NCBI RefSeq assembly: GCF_021130785.1
Contig: NC_060212.1
Span: forward strand, 147,461,501 to 147,525,500
Origin: Homalodisca vitripennis
Taxonomy: Eukaryota; Arthropoda; Insecta; Hemiptera; Cicadellidae
Direction: 5' to 3'
Length of the DNA: 64,000 nucleotides
This document shows, in pieces, positions 38,001-50,353 of the stretch. Each line of letters opens with the position of its first letter. Positions within the stretch are counted from its first letter, which is position 1. The notes below the pieces were generated by a model that saw only the letters and a program-made list of their open reading frames with translations, did not search any database and was not told where the DNA came from. The position numbers and the translations under genes were made by a program.

Positions 38001-39693
38001 TAATTTGCAGGCACGAAACACTCGTAGTACCCAAACCTACTTTATTTGCCAAGTTTTCGCCTAGAAATCTGCAATAAAGCTTTCAGATACTTTGTCTTTG
38101 CAAATATACAACACTTTTTCCCCACCCCTTAAGAGCCTTAGTCACCATTAATGTAAAATCATATCAAAGAGATTTCTATGTTTTTTATTTAGTTTTAGTT
38201 TTAAAATAATTATTATTTATCTGTATGCCATTATAAGAGTTGACTTGTATATCAGAGTCTGTAACTTTGATGAACTCTTGCTGAACAAAGACGTTATTTA
38301 CTTATTTTATTTGTATCTTTAATAATCATAAGGTAAGGAACTTGCCGTTACAATAAATACTGCTATAGTTGGAGACAATATGAGGAATTTTATGAGGTAA
38401 AAACTGAGATTGGAAAAGAAATATTTCAAAAATATATTCATTTTTTAAGGCTATACTCCCAGTCAATGACTGTTGTTATCTTGGAATGAATATAGTAATT
38501 TAATTATTTGTTATTACCTCTGTTATTAGAATTCCAGTTTTTAATAGAAATGTTTTTACAAAAATCTGTGTAGATTAAATAAACCTCATAAAAGATCACT
38601 CATTTAATCAGTTTTCACTGTCGAACTAAGATTCGCTTTGGAAATCTTAATTGCTATTGGTAAATTACCCCAAATTATTTTAACTATTGTTGGTAATGCC
38701 GTAAAATTTAGGCGATACGTAATTAAATGATATTTTAAAAAATAAGTTGAATTATACATTGAGAAAAATTCCATACGTATTATATTTTTCAAAGAATTAT
38801 CTCACTTAGTTTGTATAAGCAAGGTAACGTTTGTGCAACAGAAGTATGTGCACCTTTGAATAAAATAATCAGTTTTCAAATAACACCTGATCCCTCGGTT
38901 CAAAATCCAAACGGTAAAGTGAAAACTAAGGCGATGATAAAAATATATGTTGAGGGAGTATTGCAATAAAAGAATACGTTGCCGGTCTATTGACAGAAAA
39001 CCATTGCAGAGCAATGAATTACGGGCGGAAGGCGCTAAGCGATTTCCAATAGCGAGGTTGGCCAGTCCGGTAAACCAAATATATCGAATTAAAAGATGCC
39101 CACAGTTTAGAGATGCCATTGAAATTGGTTTCCTTGCAATTTAAAAACTGTGTATTACTCTTTGATTTCTCCCCTATAATATTACTTAGCTCATAATTAC
39201 TTTTGTGTTGGCATTTCTGTTCTTTTATTTGAGATTCTGAAACCAAGATGAAACTTTAAATTTGGATAAACCTTGATCAGTACATTTATGTTCATTCATA
39301 TGAAGCTACGAACATATATAACGTTCTATAAAAAGGTGTTACTAGAACCATCTCATATACAGCCTACTAAAAAAGCTATAGTGTAATATATATTAGCAAA
39401 AACTAAAACAGATAGTGGATAACCTGTACGCTATTGTAATATTCCGACTATTGAGAGTTATTATTGGATAAAGTGTTCTGGAGTTGATAATGAGAGAGCT
39501 TTTGACGAAAGTTTTCTTTGAATGATTCTTATTAATTACTGTGACATAAATATGGTTAACTAGAATTGGAATAAATTTCCGACAATCGAAGAAACATAAC
39601 TACCTCTCTAGCACAGACGGAAATATCAATCTTTATATTCATTATTATTATTGAAGTTTAATTTGAATACTCTAATGGTATGACTAATACAAT
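35084..39693. other. AT-rich spacer, no gene seen
   Basis: 4.6 kb without a supported gene. A small GC-rich insert at 37010-37145 with a G-run is unassigned. Overlapping 105-codon minus and 65-codon plus frames at 38802-39144 cover a patch of balanced composition but show no domain. Confidence 0.45.
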
Positions 39694-40467
39694 GATTGGA
39701 ATATCAATAAGAGGTATAACATTTAAGATATTTAAGATCGCAAAATTATGAAACGTTACAAGATTAAAACCGTTATAAGCGTGTAATTGATAAAAAAATA
39801 CATGACCGTGGTTTAGTTGCAATAATAGAAAACAAATGTAAATTATAATGATTGGCATATCAGTAAAGGTGTAACATTTAAGATATTTAGGATCGCATCA
39901 TTATGAAACCTTACAAGATTAAAACCGTTAGAAGCGTGTAATTGATAAAGAAAATACACGACCGTGGTTTGGTTGCAATAATAGGAAACAAATGTAAATT
40001 ATAATGATTGGCATATCAATAAAGGTGTAACATTTAAGATATTTAGGATCGCATCATTATGAAACCTTGCAAGATTAAAACCGTTATAAGCGTGTAATTG
40101 ATAAAGAAAATACACGACCGTGGTTTGGTTGCAATAATAGGAAACAAATGTAAATTATAATGATTGGCATATCAATAAAGGTGTAACATTTAAGATATTT
40201 AGGATCGCATCATTATGAAACCTTACAAGATTACAACCGTTATAAGCGTGTAATTGATAAAAAAATACATGACCGTGGTTTGGTTGCAATAATAGAAAAC
40301 AAATGTAAATTATAATGATTGGCATATCAATAAAGGTGTAACATTTAAGATATTTAGGATCGCATCATTATGAAACCTTGCAAGATTAAAACCGTTATAA
40401 GCGTGTAATTGATAAAAAAAATACATGACCGTGGTTTGGTTGCAATAATAGAAAACAAATGTAAATT
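39694..40467. repeat. Five-unit 156-bp tandem repeat
   Basis: Units start at GATTGGCATATCA or a variant at 39694, 39850, 40006, 40162 and 40317, giving periods of 156, 156, 156 and 155. The first unit is the most divergent (GATTGGAATATCAATAAGAG). Units 2-5 differ by a handful of bases, mainly ACACGACC/ACATGACC and AGAAAA/AAAAAA. All frames contain stops, so it is non-coding. Confidence 0.95.
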
Positions 40468-40951
40468 GAAATATATCGATTACTCTTTATAACTTCCAAC
40501 CGCTATTTTCCTTAAACCTTAAGACCTATCAAATAACATAAAGATTAAAAAAAATCCTTTTCTTTTTCACTAATGAAGTCTAATAACTGAGATATAACAA
40601 ACCTTTACCCTGCTTTGAACGGCCGCTATCATAAAACCTTGTGAGTACTTCTTAAATATTAAATTAATTCAGAAGTTTATTTTCTTAAGAAGTTGCTTGC
40701 AATTTTAAAATAACTGCGAAGTTTTAGTTTGCGTTCAAAACTAGACTAAATTTAAATTTTAACCATTTTTTTCAGGGTTTTGAATAATGAAAATGCCAAA
40801 TATTTCCTGGAAATTCATGAATGGGGTATCTGCAATGTACAGGTTTCTAAAGGATTAACCTTAAAGCTGGTGTGACAGGAGTAAAAAAACATAAATTGTA
40901 ATACATTCTGTAAACAGTTCCTTTTTCGCATTCTTTACAATATGAGATGCG

Positions 40952-40954
<3 letters not shown>
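40468..40954. other. Spacer, no gene seen
   Basis: Nothing recognised. Confidence 0.5.

Positions 40955-41001
<47 letters not shown>
40955..41001. repeat. (TA)n microsatellite
   Basis: About 47 bases of uninterrupted TA. Confidence 0.95.
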
Positions 41002-41004
<3 letters not shown>

Positions 41005-42369
41005 GTTTGTAATTACATTTCCCTGTTTATGCAGTTTTTTATGATTTGGTATTAATTCATACTACTTTATATAGCCTCATCATATTTGTTGAAAACCATA
41101 TAATACATGTCACAGCTCAGTAGTTTTTACTTGATGAAGTTTAACTATCTAAGTATTGATAGTTAAACGTATCTACAAATAATATTAAATATAATATTAA
41201 TAATATATTATTAATATTATAATATTATTAAAATACTTTATAGTAATTTCTTAAAACTACCTTGTTGTTTATTATATTAAAAGTTAGTTAAAATGTTCTG
41301 ATATTAGCTTAAACATAAAATAAACAATTATAATACTAGCTCATAAAAACGGCACTCCACAATTAAAACAAAAATTTCTTGAAATTAATATGAACATACA
41401 AAACATTGCTGTATTACCTTTTTTATTACACTTTTAGTTTTATAAGTGTCATATAAATTTGCTCGTTGACATTATATGCTCATAATGTAATAACTGTAAG
41501 GTGTTTGTATGAGTGTTTGTATAAACGGGATAAATGAAAAAGAGAACAATAAACAAAACAAATAACCATACTTTTTAATAGATTCAGACTATACATGGTA
41601 CATTTATAGTATTTGTGAATAGCTTGGATGAGTCCGTCAGCCAATCTTAACCGATAAATATTTTATTTTTAGGAGACGCCTTTTAATTTTGTATTATATT
41701 ACATTTTATTGTAACATTTTTGATTACTAAGCTATGTTATAGTTACCTATACAAATTAAAACTTACTTAATTTATACTCTTTTATCCAATGAGAATAATA
41801 CATTTTTAGTTTTAGGATCAAAACATTTTGAAATATAATTAAACTAAATAAAGTAAGGTAATGCCGATAAAATAGAAAGGGGTTCTTCGTCTGTTTGGGT
41901 TTATCCTTAAGTAAGGATATAAATATTCTGTTCAAGTAAGAATTGTGGTTCGATAATCCAGGACCTAAAATGAAAATCACTTGAAAGGATTATTTCTGGG
42001 AACCAAAGCACGTCTAGCAAATCCTACCAACAACAAGCTTTACATCTCGGCAATGTAGTAGGCCTATTGTGATGTAAAATAATATACGTAGTAGTGCGCT
42101 TTATCTTTTACCTACTTTTGTTTATGTTCTGCCACCGTAGATTGAAAGCTATGAAACTGCAAAAGGATTAAAAATTGTTCAATAATATTTGCTATATGGT
42201 AAATATAAATTTATATGATGATTATTTAGTGGATCGCCATTGGAAATTGTGCAGAAAATTAAAAAAGATATTGTTACATCATAGTAACATTAAAGGTGAA
42301 AAAGTGATAGTTCTGTTGATTACGTCATTACATCAGGTTTAGTTTGGTGTATATGTGTGTGGGTGCGTG
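41002..42369. other. AT-rich spacer, no gene seen
   Basis: AT-only palindromic runs at 41190-41235. No coding pattern. Confidence 0.5.
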
Positions 42370-42540
42370 TTCATAATTCATAATTCATAATCTCTTTATT
42401 GCGTGTTTGACAATATGTAACATTGTATTGCAATAGTCAAATGCATCATAAAATATACCCTAACTACACATTCACTCACAGTCATACTTACATCTCAGCA
42501 TTCTCACGACACAATCACACAGACTTCGGATCCATGATTT

Positions 42541-45300
42541 TCAATCATCCCAACGGCTCGTCATGAATTCATCAATCGAGTAAAACGCTTTAGACACCAA
42601 CAGGCGTCTGAGACGAGTTTTCAATTGATTGAGTTTTTTATATCCTCAGGGAGCTTGTTGATCACTCTGACACCCACCTGCTGAGGGAGGTGTTGCGATA
42701 ATGTCAGTCTGCGTTGATGAGTTCGCAAGTTGTCCCTGCCTCTAGTTTCATATTGGTGAACGTCCCTGCCACTTATCATGGCACATCTCGATCTGCAGTA
42801 CACGATCACCTCAAAAACGTAAAGGCAGGCAATGTCATGTGGATTGATGTGGATGGATTAGGCCGTAATAGGCCGTTTTTTAGAACCTCTAGGGTACAGA
42901 ACTTTGCTAGGTGCCGTAGGGCAAATATGCCTGTGGTAACTCTAGCACAGATGCTATCAACATGATCATTCCAGGTCAGTCCTCTGTCAAGGAACATCCC
43001 CAGAAACTTTGTGGAATCTGTATCCTCTAAAAGGGCATCATCCGCAAAGACAGAAGGTCGCATCGCATGATCATGCTGACGAAGACAAAAATTGATGACA
43101 CTTGATTTTGACTGGTTTGTTGTCAAGTTCAATTCTGTGAAATATTGAATGCATGCGTTCAATCCCACAAAAGATTTGATTTCCAGGTCTTGTTTTGAAT
43201 TGCTTTTGAAACAGAGAGTCGTGTCGTCAGCATATTGAACCAGTGCCCCAAGTTGGATCACTGAGTTCAATCTACAGACATAAATCAGGAAAAGGAGAGG
43301 TCCAAGGATAGATCCCTGAGGGACACCATGAGCCATTTTTATTTTGCTGGAAACGACGCTCGAGATCATCACACGCTGATCTCGATCTTTTAGATAAGAC
43401 GTGAGCCATAAATGTGTGGGAGACCCCGGACGCCACATTTTTCTAACTGTTGCAGCAGTGTCCCGTGATGCACACAGTCAAAGGCTTTGGAAAGATCGAG
43501 GAATATGCTTAGCACATGTTCACGACCTTCCAGTCCATCGACAACATGGTCCAGAAGGCTATTCACCGCGTCAATTGTGGATTTGTTTTTTCGGAATCCA
43601 AATTGTTCTGGATTCAGAATTTTGTTTTTTTCTAGAAAGCTTTCCAGTCTTTCATAGAATAATTTTTCAAAAATTTTGCTGAACACAGGAAGAATTGAGA
43701 TTGGACGATAGTTGCTTGCGAGGCAAGGATCGTCTTTTTTGAAAATCGGAATGACTTTGACAGTCTTTAAAGAAGATGGAAAATTTCCAGTTTCAAATGA
43801 GAAATTGATCAATTTTGTGAGCGGTCTCAAAATGTGCTTATAGCAACGTTTGAGTAGCCATACTGACATCCCATTGGCGTCACTGGTTTTTTTTGTGTTC
43901 AGCCTCTGTATGACATTTGCTACCTCCCCCTCCCACACAGGGGCCAGGGCCATGGATGCAACTGGATCACTGACTTCTCTTCCGTGTGACTGAGATTCTT
44001 TAAATGACGAGTTCATTGTAGCCACGGTAGAGAAGTATTTATTGAATTGGTTAGCCACTTGAAATTGATCTTCGTAAATTTTGTTTTCAATTTTGATTGC
44101 AATCGGTTGGGAAGACTTTTTTGAATTTGTATCTCGAGAAAGATTGTTAATAATTTTCCAAGCAGTTTTTGAGAAATTTTCACAATTACCTAAGGCTCTA
44201 TTGACGTCATAGGCTTTGGCGGCTCGTATGACTTTTCTATAGATCCTGCGGTATGTTCTAAAGAAAGTTTTGAAATCTTCGTTTTGGGTTCGAATAAAAA
44301 TGTTGTGGTAGAATTTAAGCTTGTTTCGAGATATAAGAATTCCTTTAGTCAACCAGCCATTTTTCCGTGGTTTTTGATTTTGTTTAGTTTTTTTAAACGG
44401 ACAAGCAACATCCAAATAATAATTGAAACTATTACTGAAAGCTTGAAACCTGTCCTCAACATTCTCAAACTCATTTAAAAATGCCCAAGACTCGCGCTCC
44501 AGCAATTTATTCAGTCGGCAAATGTTTTGAAAATTGACAGATCTTGCAATTTTATATTTTGGGTTTTGATTTTCCAGCTTGCATCCATGACTCAGGACCT
44601 CCTGCGCAAAGTGGTCAGAGATCGCAGTGTTTAAAACAGAGACCGTGGTGCCATGAATGTTGGTGATCACATTGTCGATGGCTGTGCTCGTCGTAGCGGT
44701 CACTCGTGTTGGTGAATTCACAGACCAATTTAGGTTGAAGGAGTTCAGAATATCGCGCAGCCGCTGGGTGAGGGGGTCGGTGAGGTCCATTACATTAATG
44801 TTGAGGTCGCCGATTATGAGAAACTTCATTGAGTTTGAAAAAATAAAATTCAAGAGCTGTTCTAGTTTTTCAAAAAAGGAGTTAATACAGCCATTGGGGG
44901 ATCTGTACATCCCAATGACTGTTTTTTACCGAAATAATTGGAATTGATTTTGATGCCATCGGCTTCAAAATCCATGTCAGCACTGCAGTTAATTTTGAAA
45001 GGTTCAAATTTGGAAAATTCTTTCAAAAAGATTGCCACACCACCCCCTTTGAAGCTTGTTCGACAGAAATATTTTGCCAAAAAATAATTTGGAATTTTGA
45101 AAAGGTGGATTGTTTCAGGGGAAAATCCGTGCTCAGAGACTATAAACACATCTGGTGTTTGCTCTTCGCACATTAAAGCCAATTCATCAATTTTGTTTGT
45201 TGCAATCTGAGCGTTTTGGTGAACCAATTTAATTTTTTGGCTTGAATTTGAGTTTTGAATTTTTTGAGGTTTTTGAAAATTTTGATTTCGGTCATTTTTT
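42541..45300 (-). pseudogene. LINE ORF2: AP endonuclease plus reverse transcriptase, frameshifted
   Basis: Segments follow in order on the minus strand. The N-terminus is LVHQNAQIATNKIDELAL (near 45227). The endonuclease has PDVFIVSEHGF with its catalytic Glu, FKGGGVAIFLKE, then after a frameshift near 44900 [17 protein letters not shown] and ISDHFAQ. The RT has [43 protein letters not shown] and [14 protein letters not shown]. After a second frameshift near 43415 come HGVPQGSILGPLLFLIYV and VQYADDTTLCF with both catalytic Asp. The C-terminus (ETRGRDNLRTHQRRLTLSQH, then VGVRVINKLPEDIK) lies in a further frame after about 42815. A last shift near 42620 leads to LRRLLVSKAFYSIDEF and the stop at 42541-42543. 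ORF2 nicks target DNA and copies the RNA in the nucleus. No in-frame ATG is clear at the start. All catalytic motifs survive, so the frameshifts are recent relative to divergence. Confidence 0.85.
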
Positions 45301-45329
45301 TTGCTGCAAGACTGGATCCGAAGTCATGC

Positions 45330-47118
45330 CTAGGTCTGCTTCGTACAGTGTGACATTGTCAAGTTTTTTGAAGCCGGAGAGCGTCCCTTTTGCACATCAC
45401 TGCCCAACGTGGGCGATCCCCTAGCTGCTTCCGCGTAGGTGATGTGCTGATGGTTCAGTCTCTGTTGAGGGGCGACAGCCGACTCTCCATTGGTCGCAGC
45501 AGACATGGGGATGGCAGCGGGCGGAGCGGAGGTGGCTGGGCCAGTCATATGGTCAGGCGGCGGCGCAGGCATCCTGGATGTTTGTCCGAGCGGGTTTCTG
45601 CGATGCGAGGCTCTTCACAATCAACCCCGCCAGTAGTCGCTTGCCCCGCATTGATAGATGTTGACCGTGCTTCGTGAAGTGCCTACGGCCGATCTCATTG
45701 AAGTTAATCACTCGGGCGTTGTACCGAGCCGCCAGTTCTTCCATGTAGGCATTCACGAGCACGATCTCATCGTGGATGGGGTGGTCAGCTTGAAGGTCAT
45801 GTCTGTACGGCAGAGTGACAAGGGCCAGCTCAGTGTTGGCTGGTCTGGCAGTGATGTGAGCTTCCAGGTGGCGGTAAATGTTATGTTGCTCTCCCACTGC
45901 CAAGTCGTTGGTTCCAGCAATTAGCACCTGGCAGTGGGGACCAGGCCGATGTGGTGTTTGATTCACGATGTCAAGCAGCCCCGCGCCGGGCATGCATATG
46001 CCACTGACCGAGGTTGAGGAGCCGGTTATATTTTTTACCAGTCCTGCAATAAAACGGGCATGGCTGTCACCCATTATACCAACAGACTCGAAGTGGGAAA
46101 TTTTGGTCAGAGGAGATCTTAGTTTTTTTTGGGAAGTTATGGGTTTCATCATGACGGGGTGAGGTTTTCAATTTATAATTATTTTTTCTTTTTGGTTTGT
46201 GTGGGAGCTTGTTTTTGGCTGCTGGGGGTATTTTATTTTCGCTTGAGTGTTTTTTTTTGTGTAGCAGGAAAAAGTCTATGTTTAGTTTTTATTTTCTGTC
46301 CATGGATTTGAGTTCGTTTCTGGACACTCACACGATGACAGCTGCGATGTTATGCACTGAATTTCTGCCTCTAGGACTTCAATCGTCGTTTTCTGGCTGT
46401 TAACGAGAAGGATGTTATCAGCACATCTTGTGCACTCAGAAGGCAACAGATCACACTGCGCACTGAAGTCCGTAGTTTGGGGCTTGAGGTTTTCCAGTGG
46501 ACTGAGGGACAGCCCACATTGGACACCGCAGTCCACTGTCGCGGAAGCGCGGGCGGTCTGGTCAACGCGGGATGTGCTCACAGGAAAAATTTGGTCCGTA
46601 AATTGAAGCAACCGTGAGTCAGACTCGATGGTATGGTCCAGGAGCTTCTGAAACTCACTATTCAGGCGCTCAATCTCCAATTTGAGACGGGAAATCTCCG
46701 CTGCCGGGTCTTCAGGCGTACTACAGGAGGCGATGTGGGTTGGTGCCCCGAGGCCAGGTGTGGAGGCGATCAGTGCAGGCTCAGAGGCAGTTGTGGAGGC
46801 GGGTGTGAAGCAAGCAGGCGCAGGTGATGTGCTGGGCGAAGACGGCGTGGCGGGTGCAGGCGGTGTAGAGGGTGACTGAGGCCTGCTCAAAGGTGACAGT
46901 AGAGAGCGCATGGTGACGGGGTGTACGCCACTGTGTTTCTGATTACACACAAGTACGCTTGTCATACCCGAATCAGTTTTTATTGATGCACCACAGTTTC
47001 TCCCTAAACAACGCCACGAAATCTCACCGTTTTTAAGAATTCTCTGCTGCCTGTACTTGATATTATTATAAATGATGCAGGGGTTTCCATTCTTAGTTTT
47101 TTCAATTGTGAGTGTCAT
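45330..47118 (-). pseudogene. LINE ORF1: FLYWCH finger, coiled coil, SGNH esterase; broken
   Basis: Starts at ATG 47118 (MTLTIEKT), which I prefer to an upstream ATG that adds a run of low-complexity codons. Residues 1-65 are a FLYWCH-type zinc finger (KNGNPCIIYNNIKYRQQ, WRCLGRNCGASIKTD, QKHSGVHP), which binds nucleic acid or protein. A Pro/Ser/Thr-rich linker and a coiled coil (ISRLKLEIERLNSEFQKLL) follow. The frame is closed at 46282-46284. Three stops lie in the Lys/Asn/Gln-rich linker, and the same frame reopens at 46152 with an SGNH hydrolase: block I GIMGDSHARF, block III LIAGTNDLAV, and a late His in FTKHGQHLSMRG. A frameshift near 45570 moves the Pro/Ala-rich tail (MPAPPPDHMTGPATSAPPAA) to another frame that ends at 45330. 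ORF1 proteins coat the RNA. The esterase is a known CR1-type feature; the FLYWCH plus esterase pairing is less familiar to me. It may always have been two ORFs; I favour one. Confidence 0.75.
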
Positions 47119-47430
47119 AGTGATAAAATTGAATAATAAATAAATAAATAAGTAAATAAATAGATGGATAAAATTTAATAGAATATAGATAATAAATAAC
47201 AAGTATTAAAATATAAAAGATTAAAACTATTTACAATGTTTTCAGGATTCGTCTATTTAAAGGAGGAATTCCTCAGAGACAAAAAGTAAATGATCAGTCC
47301 GGGAATCGATCTGATGATCTCTGGTGCTAGTGTCCTGGACGTTACCGGTGTTGCCACTGGAGCTGATAGTGGTAAATGATACTGCTGGTTGATAGACCAC
47401 AGCGTAACCAGTTACGACAAACGTGGGTTT

Positions 47431-49069
47431 AATGGCTGCGTACGAGTCTAATCTCGTTAGTTTGTTTGGTTAGAAATACAGCCACTAATTACTCACAGAA
47501 TGGATATGCTGACCGGTTTACTGTCTACATTTATGAAAAAAACTGATAAGGAAGGACGTTCCGTCGTCGAGATTATTGTTCATTAAATAAATCCACCCAT
47601 AATTAAATTAAAACTATGGATCGTCGTCGTTTGTGTGTTCACACGATAGGACCAGGCCTACCAACCTCATAAACGTGCATACAGGAGTATGAAATATAAT
47701 GTGGCCTTGTGAGCACATTATTTCCTGTAATATTTTACTGGTTAAGATTCACCATTTGTAGCGATATAGTATTTGTACATCAATTTAGTAAATTAGTTAG
47801 TCGGTTTGTACCGTAAATTAGCTAATTAAATTTCATACAATGTCTATTTCGCAACCTAATCAGCCAGTATAATATAATATTATTTTACATCCGATGTTCC
47901 GGAACTAAATTATTGGGCGGAGTAACTACCTAATTGGCACGCGTATGAATTTTTTCTTCTAACCCTTTGTAGCAGCCCAACTACGTAACCGATCAGACCT
48001 CGCGCGCTTTGTCCGTAAGTAATATTTATTTTTTCGTATTATTAAATTAGCCCTTTAATGCCAAACGTATAAAATGAATGTAACGTAAAGTAAAGATGTG
48101 AATAGTAAAGTAACTTACCCTTGAAGATCTTTTATTTGCTTGATGGAGATAGATAAAAGGTTGTGGCGTCGTCCTTATGGCGACGAGCACGTTGTTATAA
48201 ATAGTAATTTGTATCATTAAATGGCTAATACCGTCGCGAATTTGTTTTAGGCGAGTTTACGTAGCTGATGTATCTCACGTGTTTTTTGAATAGATGGCTA
48301 CCACTTCCCAACTTCTACTCCTCTTCTAGAAATAACCGTTCTTAGACTACAGCTTCAATGTCTCGTGCCAAGACGCCGATACCCGGGTTGTGAGTCTACC
48401 TATTGTGAAGGGAAGTGAAATATTATTGTTTTGTAAAGTAAAACGTCGTACGCATAATTCAATAGAACATTGGATATTTTAGGCCCACCTAGAAGATATA
48501 CTTTTAGTTATTATATTCTAATTGGCAGCAACGTGGCATTACATAACTTTTCCTTTACCATCTAAAAGTGGTGCTTTTAGGTTTTCGTAATTAAACTGAA
48601 CTTATAAGTAAACTTTGTTTTTCTAGTATTTATTACTACGACCTCAGAAGTCACCACCCCCGTGTGTTATCGTCATACGGTACAGGTTCAACCAATAGCA
48701 AAATTCAAGATGTCGGCTGATAGTATTTGTTCTTAGGTTTTTATCTCAACAATTTCGTAATATAACTCCATAACAAATAGGTTAAATTTCTCCTCTTTAT
48801 ATAGAAATTGGTAAATCTCTTTAAAGTTATGGTCATTCCAAATTAGAAAAAATAAACAAATATATAAGTTTTCAAAAGTCGTAAAGGAAAATGAAAAAGT
48901 ATATTAGAATTTTTTGTATAATAGAAAGTGTTTTCTAGATATTTACGGCCAACAAAAAATCTTATAAACTCGTATCATTAGAAGAAACATGTTTTAAAAG
49001 GTAATTTCAACCAATAGTAACTAAACTAATCTACGTTGTTAGTAAGGTATTTATATAAGATTAACTACA
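47431..49069. other. Spacer, no gene seen
   Basis: AT-rich with scattered CpG. No open frame with protein character. The first part might still belong to the LINE 5' flank. Confidence 0.4.
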
Positions 49070-49140
49070 AACACACACACACACACACACACACATACGC
49101 GCACACACACAGACACACACATATATTTATATATATAAAA
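49070..49140. repeat. (CA)n then (TA)n microsatellite
   Basis: A CA run with a few interruptions to 49120, followed by TA-rich sequence to 49140. Confidence 0.95.
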
Positions 49141-49605
49141 ATAATATATAAATAATTTATGAGAGTTCTCTGATTTATTTGTTCGAAGTTTATTATTATT
49201 GAGGAAGGTTTAAAAGAATAAACGGATTTCAGGCATTTGCCGTCGTTATATTTTACAAAACTATTACCACTACTTTTAAACAATTGAAATTAAAAACCCT
49301 GTTCTTCAAATTAAAAACCCTTTAGGCATTTTATTACCACAAATATGAATGCCACTCAAGTATAATATGATTTTGGACATATAATTTATAACAATACATA
49401 TTTTTGTTAAAAATGTGTAACAAAAAAATATGGCAAATGTACTAAATCTTATTAATCTTTCAAACCATACACATTTTTCCATTTACTCACTTTTGGCTCA
49501 TTACCTTCACTAAATGATATTTTTATATATCAAAACATTTAAATTTCACAGCCCTAACTATATCCATAAACACTAGTTTTCTAGATTTGAGTTAAAAAAG
49601 GAAAT
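49141..49605. other. AT-rich spacer, no gene seen
   Basis: Nothing recognised. Confidence 0.5.
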
Positions 49606-50353
49606 TTAATAATAAAATAAATAAATAAGGCCTTTATTCTTGAGCGGATTTCAGTTTACAATCTGTTTTACAAATCGACTCACGTCAAACATGACATAAT
49701 CATAACAGTACAATTCGTATTTTAAAACTGTGACACCCAAATATTGCGTGCTGGTAATTTACATAGAAAATTCATACTTAAACAAGAATACATCATTAAG
49801 GTACCTATACAGTTTTAACTTCCTTTTTGAAAGTTTTAACAGACAAAGTCTTTATAACTGGTGGTAAGGCATTGTACTCCTGGGGTCCAAAGTACGAGAA
49901 GGACCTTTTTGTAGCCTCCAACCGCACACGCGGCAGTTGCAGCTTGTCGTCCTGTCGAGTGTGCCGTTCTCTTAGAGTCGCTCGCGCCACTAGTTTCCGT
50001 CTCAGGTAAGAGGGTTCACCAGTTACCAAAACCTTATGCACCAATGTCACAGTTTGGAGCCTACAAATATCTTGAACAGAGTGTAAATTTGCTCTTTTGC
50101 GATAAGGTGAGATGTGGTCAAATTTTTTTAGATTATAAACAAACCTCAGCGCACTGTTCTATATCCGTGCAAGGATGACATTTGCATCTTGAGTTAAGCA
50201 GCTACCAAACACTGGAAGGGCGTAATATATTGATGGAAATACCAGAGAATTTACAATATGCAGCTTTGAAAGCATTGGAATTAACGCTCTGTATCTATTC
50301 AAAACTCTCAATTTAATAGACAACGAAAGTTCGAGGGAAAGTGTAAAGTACAA
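49606..50353 (-). pseudogene. 5'-truncated LINE: RT C-terminal domain and 3' UTR
   Basis: One minus-strand frame runs from 50353 to the stop at 49805, 182 codons with a single internal TAG near 50160 (in ARI-stop-NSALRF). Visible motifs are IKLRVLNRYRALIPMLSKLH, VFPSIYYALPVFGSC, LRFVYNLKKFDHISPYRK, TLVHKVLVTGEPSYLRRKLV, RQDDKLQLPRVRLEATKRSF and FGPQEYNALPP. This is the post-RT C-terminal domain of jockey-type LINEs. The catalytic part of the RT is absent, as expected from abortive reverse transcription that starts at the 3' end. After the stop, about 200 bases of 3' UTR end in AATAAAGG and a TTTA-rich tail near 49606-49640. One lesion in 182 codons points to a fairly young copy. Confidence 0.85.

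Larger units (their letters stand above)
42370..47430 (-). mobile_element. Nearly full-length CR1/jockey-group LINE
   Basis: This is the best-preserved element of the window. In minus-strand order it has a GC-richer presumed 5' UTR (about 47430-47119), ORF1 (47118-45330), ORF2 (about 45300-42541), a short 3' UTR with AATAAAG near 42400, and a terminal run of three TTATGAA-type heptamers at 42370-42390. A heptamer-repeat tail in place of a poly(A) tail is a CR1-like trait. The esterase in ORF1 also points to the CR1 group. Each ORF carries several lesions, so the copy is inactive. The 5' border is uncertain; I place it where the GC content drops. I could not identify a target-site duplication. 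Confidence 0.8.

Noticed and set aside
38802..39144. Overlapping 105-codon and 65-codon frames as a gene
   Set aside because: No domain, no partner exons, and both strands are open over a short patch of balanced composition; probably chance.
44284..44478. Plus-strand frames within 42.7-46.9 kb
   Set aside because: They are opposite-strand shadows of the LINE ORFs, which show the real domain motifs on the minus strand.
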